Positions 23,001 through 35,600 of a DNA stretch of 64,000 nucleotides are shown piece by piece. Each line of letters opens with the position of its first letter. The stretch's first letter is position 1. Source of the DNA: Druceiella hillmani. Taxonomy: Eukaryota > Arthropoda > Insecta > Lepidoptera > Hepialidae. A program made the position numbers and the translations under genes. The notes below the pieces were generated by a model. That model did no database searches. It was not told the DNA's origin and was given only the letters and a program-made list of their open reading frames with translations. The stretch spans positions 11,196,001-11,260,000 of the forward strand of contig JAYKKI010000061.1 in the NCBI GenBank assembly GCA_039881145.1, in the 5' to 3' direction.

Positions 23001-25430
23001 TAAATAGATTACTAATGTAAAAATTGGGAAAATCCGCTCAAACCTTACTTCTGCTATTATATAATATTTAAATGCTATAGAAAGTTTCTACGAGTTAATT
23101 TTTTCGAATTGTCCACCGAAAGATGTTGTCATGCAACGAAACCTAGTTCGTAGTTAAGAATTTAAACAATGTAGATATAATACTAGATCACGTAGTTTAT
23201 ATACCACTCGTGTAATACGTGCCAAAGCATTCTACAACTTTCTGGAATTATCTGAAACTTAAACATTCCAGAACACTCTAATATCAAAAGGTTTTATTAC
23301 TTTCTTGCCTACCCACCGCTACCCTAGTAATAAGCTACCCATATCCATTATTATACAATAAAATCTAGACCGTGTAAAGTACTCATAATAAAGTAGAAAT
23401 ATGTAGACGTAGCTGACATCACGCGTACTATCATTAAATACTTTTTTAAAAAATCAATTTAAAAAGATTTTTTAACAAACTGAACGCCATAAATATTCAA
23501 TTCCATGAATAACGTTAACGCGAATAAAATACGAAATAGGAGGAATTCGAACGTGTGTGATGAAAAAATTCAAATCAATATTATTGAAACGTACGAGACG
23601 AACGACAGCAACGGATAACTACCAATAGAAATATGCAACTAATTGATATCAGTCCATAAATTGTTAATTTTTTGTTAAAATTTCTTTATGTGTTTTAAAC
23701 TATTGTAATTACACAATATAGAATAAGTACCTTGAAGTGAGAATGTTAGAAATTAGTCTGCCTTATATGAAGCTTAAAACTTGTTAATTCGTCATGATTT
23801 TTATTTGTTTTTGCCAATGTGAATTAAAAAAAATTAATTAAATAAATAACAAGCCTAAGCGTATCATGTTATTTAAATGTATATAGACTGAGAATTTCCC
23901 AGTTATCTCGGAGCACAGAGTTATCTCGGAGCGAAGAAATATCGATACCAATATATACGAGTACATGCAACAATTGGGGAAAAATGTATATGCTAAAATG
24001 TAAAATATACTTATATTTTGATAGCACCGCTAACATTTTTTTATTTATCTACTTTATTATTTATAATTAATTTATAAATTACAAAGTTATTGACATTAGG
24101 ATACAATTACGATTATTCCCTTTTACAGGAACGTGGTCATAACAGTTTTGCTAGATGCGGCCTTTTCATTATTCGTGGTCAGAACAGTTTTGCTAGATGC
24201 GGCCAGAACAGTTGCAAGAACGTGGTCAGAACAGTTTTGCTAGATGCGGCCTTTTCATTATTCGAACTTTTGAGAGATGATCGTTGGAAATTTTGTTTAT
24301 CCTTTAAACGAACTTATTTAGAAGTATATTTCTTAAAGTGGTAACTTGCGGGAAAACGTATTATTATCATAATACGCCAACAACTCATTTGTAATTTTCC
24401 TAAATTTATAAGTGAAAATCGTAATAAATATTAAAACCGATTAAAGTAATTACCTTAATAAAAAGGTTTGTCACAATTTAAAAAAAAAAAAACATTTTTA
24501 TGGAATTCTGTTCAAATTTTTTAAAAAATCTACCTTATTTACATGTGTAGATTAACTTGATTAGTTAATCGATTTTACATCAAAATGAAACAATTCTTAA
24601 AGTAAATCTCTGAAACAAATTGGTTGGTGCTACAAATAATATTTTGACAATTTCAATATGATATTATGTACATTAAACACGATGTATTCAAGAAAATATA
24701 TTGCGTCGCGCGATTATTTATTTTAAAGAAATCAGTGACGAAACATATTTTGAAATTTGGATATTTCTAACTTTTATTACTAATTTAGCAATGAATTTAT
24801 CGTAAGACACTTAATATTAACAAAATTATAAACATGAATTAATGCAATTAAAAAAGGAAAAAAAACTAACATTTAAAATGGATTACCAAAAGTATGGAGT
24901 TACCATACTTAAATAAGATCAAAAAAGTCATTTATAATAACATAAAAAATAAATACTCTAAGTCTTCAATTTATGGTATACTTTCTTTTTTAAAAAATAA
25001 TAACTCAACTTTTTCACTTATAAACTTTCAAGTAATATAATAATTCAAGTATCATAATAATTCATTATTTTTGTGTCGTATGAAAAAATATAAATAAAAG
25101 TTATGCATAAAATTATGTAACTAAAATAATTTCTACTCCTGATTAATATAAAAATTGATTTGAAAAACAATTTGGATAAAAAATGCACTTTTCAATGAAT
25201 TTCTTATATAAGTATTTCTTATACATTTTAGGAATGAATTCCTATTTTTAGTAATATTTACCAAAAATTTATATGTAAAAAAATAAACCAAAAAATTGTA
25301 AAAAAAAGTGTCGCGTAAAGAGAGATTATAAATGCAAACACGAATTTACACATAAAAAAGCAGAAGCTCCAAAAAGTGAATAAGCAAACGGATTGAGTAA
25401 AGAGAGTTTATAAATAAAAACATGAGTTTG

Positions 25431-25491
<61 letters not shown>

Positions 25492-28400
25492 ACATATAAG
25501 TACAGAACAAACTTTAAATTATTTAAAATATAAACCATAGACAAAGAGTCTACACCATTTTTTAAATGTTGATACCATATGAGTAATATATATATAGAGG
25601 CAATATATTTTTTGAAAAACGTCGTTTTTAATGTATGTTCTTTTTTGTCATATAAAAAGAATTGTCAAAATATCATTGGTGCTAAACTGTATTAATAACA
25701 ATCTGATAACTTCGAGTAACTCACACTCTGAGAGTTCCGTACACATTTACACAAATGTACTAATTTAAATATTTAAGTCTACATTCACTAAATAATTCTA
25801 TAAAAAGCCTACTTTTCCACGTCTTTTTTTCAATCTCCTTTACATAGGAGCTCAACATATAAATTACCTAAACACAGTTTTAAGTTAAGAAATTATCTAT
25901 TATATGTCAATTTCAAGTTATTATTTTATTTCGTTCAAAAAGTAGAAGCCTCTGACAGACAAACAAACTGACGAATGGGACGACGACGTTGCCACTAAAA
26001 ACAAATTTTTATCATAGACAGAATCTGTTATTAAAATTATAACAATTGAAAAATCTTAAATTTGCAGATGACAATCACGTGTTCTGTTCGATTCTTAACA
26101 AATATTTTGAACACACACTTTATAGGGTTTCGATTCTGAAAGTCCCCTTTGAATATGTACGGTAATTATATATAGCAAAATAAAAGACATGTTAAACTGT
26201 TATCTTTGCGTTGTAACAAGTTCATGCATACAGAAATACCGGAACCGAATGTACCGGGGAACTTCGATCTTTATTCCGCATACAAAGAATAGGGAATTTC
26301 CGAAACAATAAGAAGAACAGGTTATTTCTGGAAACTTATTATTTTGCGCTCAAAGTTGTGTCAAATAAAACGTATCAGGAAATATAATGGCCCAAGACGA
26401 ATTTTTGGGGTGGCCTGCTGATCGTTCGTCACTTTTCTAGTTTGTCATTGCCGTGAATAAATATTTAAGTCTGAAAATATCCATAGAAATGAAAATAAAA
26501 AATAGCTATTTAGAAAATTATATCCAGGATTATGTACAACCCTGAATTTAATCCTCTAATTTCAATATTTGTCGATATTTCTATGGCCTTGTCAATCACG
26601 ATCAACGATTGGTGCGTAAGTTCACCAGTTATGTAATACATTTGGAATAATATTTAATTACAAGTCAAACTAATTGGGGTGTCCATTTATTCCTCTTAGC
26701 CCACTAATTTTGACACTGTTGGTTTTACTTTGCATTTATTTAGTTATTCGCCCAATTTATTAATAGATCCATGATCGTCAAACTGTGTTATTGATTTCAC
26801 TGTTGTATAATTCTTTTTAACTTTAATTTCTGTTTATTTTTATTAACTAGAAATAAACACGGTTCTTTACAACTCTCTTCATTTAAATCATTATTCTTAA
26901 ACTTTGCACGCTCTATCGGTATATTAAATACCCTATGTCCATCTAGACGCCATAGTGATGATAAATTATGAAGTTTTCACGTCAGTAGAAATAGCAGTTT
27001 TGTACCAAAGACTGTAAATTTGTGAGGCACGAGTACAACTCACACAACGAGAGGTTTCGTACATATTTGGATTCTTTAAAATATTTAAGAGCACATAATA
27101 TCTTAATTAAATTATTGACAAATATTAATTTTACAAATACATGAATATATGGTCTAGTATATCATACACAGGTGTAAAAATATGGTTTATATTTAAAAAT
27201 TACGAAACCTAACATGATATCTTTGGTTTTCCTTAACGTCTCCTTAACTTCCTCCTCGTTAACTTTTGCGTAGACTTTTAAAAGCCCAACCCTTTTCATA
27301 ACTTTATTCTGTGTAATTCCTCCATATACTCGTATAAGGAATATGATACCCCGCCTATGTTTTTTTGTATATTTTTTCTAATATCTAGCAAAAATTATGA
27401 AAAAAACTTTTGTGACCCTTATTGTAGTCTTTTTTAACAATGTCTCTCACTGTAAATGGAAACAAAAAAAATTCCAGTGCTTAATTTGTCCCCCTGAAAT
27501 ATCTATATAAGTATTTTTGATTAATCCTGTAAATCCATTTTTCCTCTTAAGGTACGGAAATCTGAAAATTATCAAAGAAAGCTTTTCCTTTCATAAAAGT
27601 AATATAATTTAATAAATAATTTGTTTAATTATTATTACTGTATTAATATATAATTTACATATACACAATAATAATGGTTTTCACATCGATATATAGTCAA
27701 TTATACGTTAATTGAATATTTAATTACACTTACGGCAGTATATCAAATTACAAAAATTTAGAAACGTGCTACCCGATTTCAGTGGCTCTAGTGGGGATGC
27801 GCGCCTTGCAGAAAAAAAGTAATATTTTTATAAATCCCTTGTTTAATCGATAAAAATGCCCAATACAAATTTTAACCTAATCTCGCCTAGATTGTTGCTT
27901 AAGTTAAGAAAAAAGTTTTCTGGCATGAAGAATGGAAAATTTATAATTTATATTTATTAAGGAAGCATTTTTTCCCTCGTTCCGCTTCTTTCCTCATCTC
28001 TTCGCTTTAACTTACATCTTAGCTTCAATAACATTTGCAAGTCAAAATTCCCTTTGATCGAATTAAATATAGTATTTTACGTCTTACGTCCAACTTTAAA
28101 CAGAATATATGTAAACCGTCACGCTATTTTCTATTCATTAGCTTTAAGTCCGTGTGTTTGGTATTGCCTGAGTATTAACAATGGAATTCCAAATTCTTTA
28201 AAAAATATCCGATAAAACTATTTCATATTTAATCATGTACATTTCAGTGAAAGATAAACTTATATTTATCTACAAATTTTCTGTGATGTTTAAACAAATG
28301 AGTAAACAGATAAACTAAAATGGAGAGACAAAAAAGTGGCTTCTTAGAAACATATGTGTAGAACAAAATATAGCTTGAATTTAAAATTTTAATTTTTATA

Positions 28401-31400
28401 TTTTTAGAATTACTTGACAATTAACTAAATTAACAAATTTTCCGTAGTAGAATTACAATGAGTAAGTATATTGCAGTATTTTATTTCCAAACAATGTAAA
28501 TAAAATACTGCAATATACACATTGTAATTCGTTGAAAGTCTAGTTTTCCATTGACATGAATAAATCTTTAATTTTAAATTCGAACTACATTTACATGAAT
28601 AAATCTTTAAGTTCATAAATAACCATAATACTACCAAAGACCTAAAAAGAACGCAGACTCGATGAAACGGCTATTTTACCACATTTGCATAACCCTGAAG
28701 TGTAATTCCCCGACGCTCCATTGGATATCATATTAGGCTTTAAGTATTCAGCGTACTTACGTCCAGGAAATGTTTCAATTGAAAGTAACGCAGTTAAAAA
28801 TCAAGTATATCATACATATACTCCGACCGTCAATTGAACGAAAGGTGAATTGTTAAACTTAGTGCTTCATAAAATGTTGAATACTCTAACGTTTATGCAA
28901 ACTATTTCTAAAGATGATCTTCATTTGAATAGTACTTTATGAGGATGTATTTATTACTAGCCTATAATCACATTCTAACGATTTGACCAACTATTGAGGA
29001 GTCAAAAAAACTTTTTTCTAATTAGTACAAAGAATCCGTTCAAGTTTGAGAGAAGCATTAATGTACTGATTTTAAAGATTTCCTTCGAAAAACAGAAAAC
29101 AGGCTGTAAAAATATGAAGACTTTACCATACATCATTGATTGTTGGATATAATAATTTAAAAACATTATATAACAGTGTTTTGAAAGAATGGAAAACATT
29201 TTGACTGTATTTTTATAAAAATCTTCGAGTTTTAATGGTTTACTGCTTGGCCAATACCTTCTTTTGTTTAATTTAATCCACTATGAATTTTTCCATTAAA
29301 TATTTACATCGATTTATAATTATATTATTTTGTTTTTATTTTCATTAATATTTTGTTTTTAAATATGTACCGCTGTTCTAATAAAAGAGACTTTATCTTA
29401 TTAAAGAAATGTTGGCTGCATATGATTACTATTCCAAACTTTTATTTCAGAATGCTGCTGTGATTTAGATGTATTTTTACAATAACCAAAAAAGATTAAA
29501 CTATTTTTATCATTTTTAAACATTCAACCATTAAAAATCCCATTTAATTAAAAACAATAATTTTGTAAAAAATAATACAATTTGATAAAAGTACTGAAAA
29601 TACCGGAATTCCTGGTTCTTACCCGACTTTGAAATAAATACCAACATTGCATGCCCTAGTTGCAACCTAACCGAGAAAGCTAAATACAAAACATTCTCAT
29701 TAAACAAGAATAAAAGACAAATAAGCAGATAGGTGCGTGGCGTAACGCAGTAATGCATGGGGTAAGAAATGAAGATAAGCGAGAGATGAGCAACCGACCT
29801 ATATACATACATAAGTAATGCGTAAAGTGATCAAAATAATCTTTTTATTTATTATAACCTTACTTATAATATAAGTTATAAAATATTTATGTGAAATATC
29901 TTATTTTAATTCGAAAGAAAAATATAGAAAATAAAAAAACAGATTTTTTTAAATATAAATTTAATATCCATTAAATTTTTTACATAAAATTATATCATTA
30001 TTAATCATTATCTGTGGAGAATAATTTTTTACTACCTGAACTTTTTTCTTACTACCTGAACTTTTTTTACTACCTGAACTTTTTTCTTACTACCTGAACT
30101 TTTTTTACTACCTGAACTTTTTTCTTACTACCTGAACTTTTTTTACTACCTGAACTTTTTTCTTACTAACTGAACTTTTTTTACTACCTGAACTTTTTTC
30201 TTACTAACTGAACTTTTTTTACTACCTGAACTTTTTTCTTACTACCTGAACTTTTTTCTTACTACCTGAACTTTTTTTACTACCTGAACTTTTTCCTTCT
30301 AACTGAACTTTTTTTACTACCTGAACTTTTTTCTTACTAACTGAACTTTTTTTACTACCTGAACTTTTTTCTTACTACCTGAACTTTTTTCTTACTACCT
30401 GAACTTTTTTCTTACTAACTGAACTTTTTTTACTACCTGAACTTTTTTCTTACTACTTGAACTTTTTTCTTACTACCTGAACTTTTTTCTTACTACCTGA
30501 ACTTTTTTTACTACCTGAACTTTTTTCTTACTAACTGAACTTTTTTTACTACCTGAACTTTTTTCCTACTAACTGAACTTTTTTTACTACCTGAACTTTT
30601 TTCTTACTACCTGAACTTTTTTCTTACTACCTGAACTTTTTTCTTACTACCTGAACTTTTTTTACTACCTGAACTTTTTTCTTACTACCTGAACTTTTTT
30701 TACTACCTGAACTTTTTCCTTACTAACTGAACTTTTTTTACTACCTGAACTTTTTTCTTAGTAACTGAACTTTTTTTACTACCTGAACTTTTTTCTTACT
30801 AACTGAACTTTTTTTACTACCTGAACTTTTTTCTTACTACCTGAACTTTTTTTACTACCTGAACTTTTTTCTTACTACCTGAACTTTTTTCTTACTACCT
30901 GAACTTTTTTCTTACTACCTGAACTTTTTTTACTACCTGAACTTTTTTCTTACTACCTGAACTTTTTTCTTACTACCTGAACTTTTTTCTTACTACCTGA
31001 ACTGTTTTCTTACTACCTGAACTTTTTTCTTACTACCTGAACTTTTTTTACTACCTGAACTTTTTTCTTACTACCTGAACTTTTTTCTTACTACCTGAAC
31101 TGTTTTCTTACTACCTGAACTTTTTTCTTACTACCTGAACTTTTTTTACTACCTGAACTTTTTTCTTACTACCTGAACTTTTTTCTTACTACCTGAACTT
31201 TTTTCTTACTACCTGAACTTTTTTCTTACTACCTGAACTTTTTTCTTACTACCTGAACTTTGTTTACTACCTGAACTTTTTTCTTACTACCTGAACTTTT
31301 TTTACTACCTGAACTTTTTTCTTACTACCTGAACTTTTTTCTTACTACCTGAACTTTTTTCTTACTACCTGAACTTTTTTCTTACTACCTGAACTTTTTG

Positions 31401-32584
31401 TACTACCTGAACTTTTTTCTTACTACCTGAACTTTTTTTACTACCTGAACTTTTTTCTTACTACCTGAACTTTTTTTACTACCTGAACTTTTTTCTTACT
31501 ACCTGAACTTTTTTTACTACCTGAACTTTTTTTTTACTACCTGAACTTTTTTTACTACCTGAACTTTTTTCTTACTACCTGAACTTTTTTCTTCTTGATA
31601 AAAAATTTCAATTTTTATTTAGTGAAAGGCTGTCCTACTCTTTATTATTGAATCAGAATATGGTTACAAGAAAACATAAGGTCTGATGTTGAACAAAATC
31701 CTCTCGAGGGCACCCAAGTTATATGCCGTCTTTTAAAATATTCCTACAATATCTTGTCGGTATTTTCTATAATGATCTGTTCATCATTTCTGCTATTTTC
31801 TCAGAAAGTTGTCTCACTGGCAACAAGCAATGCTTTTATTATCTGTGGGCGGGTGGTTTTATCCTGACCAAAGACAATGTTTTTAAGATTATCAGATATG
31901 TAAGCATAATCTGGAAAGTATAATATGGAATCTAAATTTGGCGCCGCTTGTGAATTTGTTATTCGATTTGAGGATACGTAATCAACAGGTTATTGTATTC
32001 AACGAAAAAACAGTAAAAACATAATAAATTTTAAAAATTTTAACACTACAACATCAAATACCAATGTACTAAAATTTGAGATAAATAGAAATTTTCAAGT
32101 TAAGAATACTTACTTTTTAATTTTTTTTTCAAATATTGAATATATTTGGCGTTAATTTTGTAGAAATTAATTAGTTACAATTAAATGAAACTACGTGATG
32201 TAGTATTATTTCTACTTTCTTTAAGTTCTTTACCACGACCTAGGTTTCGTTTCGTATCTTTGCTAATAGCCCATCTGAAGATGTTGTAATACAACGAAAC
32301 CTAGGTCGTGGTAAAGAACTTAAAGAAAGTAGAACTAATACTACATCACGTAGTTTCATTTAATTGTAAATTATTAATTTAATTGTAAGTTTCATTTAAT
32401 TTTGTTTCAATAAAACAACATATACAGTAACTTACACGTTCGAGTTGCAATCGCTTACCAATCTTAGGTCACGACAACTAAAGCAAAGACGGTTGGCCAT
32501 CATCGGTTTATCGCACAGGCCATATCATACTGAATTACCCTACGCTAATTACCACGGATGCCAAAAGGTGATAAAACGCATGTA

Positions 32585-32653
<69 letters not shown>

Positions 32654-35600
32654 ATTCGCAGTGATTCATTATGACGCATTTTAATACTCTTGCAAAAAGG
32701 AGACGCAATGTGAGCGACATAGTTCTAAAAAAAACATGCATCTATGTTGATAATTTCGTACAAGTAGTTTAAAAATAATATATGTATGTCAATGGCTGCG
32801 GAAAATGTAATGTCTACTTCATCTCGAAATCTTCGACAAATAATTAAATATTTAGACTTATGAAGCATGCGTGATAAAGTTATTGATGTTCGGAAAATTG
32901 TTATGTATTAATTCGATGTTACTTTTATTTCGTAAAAATTAAAACTCTGTCGACGAGATGGATTTGTAATGAAAGTATGATATATATTATTGAAATAAAT
33001 AATTCAGATTAGATGAGGTATGGTAATAATAGAAAAGCAAATTTAGAAAATGTTAAATCGTTTTGAAAAAGTGGGCATCGTATTTTTCCTAAGAAATAAT
33101 AAAGAATAAAAAATTAATTGCCTCAAAAAGCTCGAAAATTGAAAACTACTTTGCAAAAATAAAATTAAAAAGTAGATGACGTATCAAATAATACGTCTAT
33201 ATTTCTTATTAGTCTTCTTAGTTAAACGGTAAACAAATACAAAATCAAATGATGAGTGAATAGTAATTAATTTTGAAATTATTCCATATCGAACCTTAGC
33301 ATGAATGTATTGCTTAGGTTAATTATCTTGTGAATAAAAAACCAAAATATAATTGTTATACATAATACAGCCCAGATCGCAAATGCATTTTTGGCATTTT
33401 CACGGCTGTTGATTAATACCGCTACTCTAAATTTAGAGAAAAGGGAAAAATCCATAAACTCTTCGAAACTGAACTCAGTTACTGCATAGATATTGAATTT
33501 GCTGCATCGAAAAAAATTTTCTAATTCCGAAAAAAATAGAAATCAGTGGGTTCAAGTTATGGTAATTATTCTATTACAACTTTAACAAAATAAAAATAGT
33601 CTGTTGTGCCATTTGTGGGCATACGATGTAACGGCCTCATAATATAATTGTCAGTTCCCAATACAGTAATTGTCCTCAAGGTAGTGCACAGTAATTGACT
33701 GGTCCTGATTGTTTGAGTGCGAGCTCTTCTATCACCCTTTGCTATCATTTACAGCACCTACCTGCTGCTACCTACCTGCACCTTCATGAGCTTCTTCATT
33801 GTATAAAATTTTGGCATTGACGACAAAATACCTAGCTTGTTTTGACGTCGGTATCAGAGCAATATTTTCCTTCATCCACTATTGCCTTTTATTCATTATT
33901 ATTGAGACTTCCAGTGTCATCGTAAGACCAAAAGTTTCAGAAAGGAAGCAACTGAACCAATAACGTATCGTATGCTGTTCGTTTTTTAGACATGGAATCT
34001 TGCACCACTGTCGAAGGGGAGTCGGGCAAATGTATCAGGGTTCCTGACTGCAGATCTCTATACGACGTTTTACAGCACCATCCCTTGCCATTCACGCAGA
34101 CCGCTAAAGAATATCTAAGGCAATCGCTCTGTGGATTTTCAGGAAAAATTCCCAAGGTATGAAAATAAAGAATTTTATTTTATTTGAAGATTTATATAGA
34201 CTGATTTTAAGTTATCACTCTTAGTTATATGTCTTTTTAATACCTTTTTCGTATTTAACATCCTTTTCATAATACATTCTTCCGATTCACTTGTAACTTT
34301 TACAATTAACTGCTACAAGAAATAATTAAATATTTGTTTTGTTTTTTGACACACTTAAAACCTATCTATCAAGTTACGAGTTATATATTCCAGCAAGTTT
34401 TACTGAAGACGTAAAGAAATTTTTGTTTCTTTTTAAACCAGTAAATGAAGAGGAAAAGTTTGAGAGTTGAGATTTTACTTCTCATTCAGTTCCTAAATAT
34501 GTATCATATTCATTTACAGTATATTTCTATTTCTTGCGAAATGTTGTACACATTTGAACATTACAAAGTTACTAACTACAATTTACTGTTCTCGGTTGTG
34601 CTCTCGGATTCACGGAACCTTGATACGTTTGCACGTCTGATACAGTGTTCCGTACGCATCAGATTAACTTTACAATGCAGAAAACAGTAGAGCATTAAAA
34701 TTGGGAAGTCTCATCAATTTACCGTTCTAATGCTTTTTATTTCAGGTGTGTTGCCCTGATGTGATTACAAGGGATCTTCCCACGGAGTTTTCGGTACATA
34801 AGAACATCCACTTACTTCAGAAGGACATTTGTGGACGTTCGCTTGTAATCGATAATAATCCCAGTGTGAGGATTATAAACGGCACTGAGGCACAGGTCAA
34901 TCAATTTCCATGGATGGCTCTTCTCGACTACGGTAAATTGATAATTGCAAAGAACATTCTTTATAATTATGATATTTTTGTCGTCTACAACTATAATTAA
35001 TATTAGACGAAACAAAGTTCTCTTGCATTGCTATTACATACTAATGACACGAATTGCGTCTGTATGACGAAAATTATAAAGTTGACCGTTTTAAATTTTC
35101 TTCATAATATTTCTTACATTGAAACCAGTTTTGGTGATCGATGGTGCATTTTGAAAAAAATATGGATAAAAATTGTTATCTGCAAAACTCAAATATATTT
35201 TTGTATATCTATGTAGGTATTGTGATATATGTTTTCTTAAAAAACCCGTAACTGTACATTATAACCTGTAAGTATAGATTAAAAAATCCTAAATTAAATG
35301 AACATATCCGTAGTTATGTTATTTTATTATTGTTAAAAAAAAGAACTTATTAATATGATATGATTAACTCTTCCACATCATCAGGTAAAGGGTTTAACTG
35401 CGGTGGTACCATTATCAACGAGCGTTACATACTGACAGCTGCACATTGCATCAATAATAAGCTCCGCAGGGTACGTATCGGCGAGCACTCCATCAGCAAT
35501 GTCACCGAATGTCTCTCGTTGATGGATAAACGGTTCTGTAATTTACAAGTAAGCTTTTAATTATTTCTATTATTATAATAAATAATTATTTTCATTTCTT

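Larger units (their letters stand above)
20799..23190 (-). mobile_element. Penelope-like retroelement remnant with inverted flanks
   Basis: The centre encodes a broken reverse transcriptase and GIY-YIG endonuclease on -. The left flank (20799-20990, - sense) and right flank (about 23040-23190, + sense) are copies of each other in opposite orientation: both hold atatttaaatgc, agtttc.acgagtt, aattgtcca and a hammerhead motif. Near 21090-21180 a second inverted pair meets (aaactacgtgatgtagtatt against its complement). Such complex pLTR arrangements are known for Penelope elements. It lies in gene B intron 1, antisense to the gene. Confidence 0.85.
23200..30020. other. Gene B intron 1, middle part, no gene recognised
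   Basis: AT-rich, stop-rich sequence. Apart from the 42-bp repeat, a TG microsatellite and one strong hairpin (listed separately) I see no coding homology. Short open frames at 28425-28637, 29002-29199 and 29531-29812 (-) show no family signature. A run of acagacaaacaaactgac near 25957 resembles the A/C-rich tails seen again near 51090 and 60950. Confidence 0.5.
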
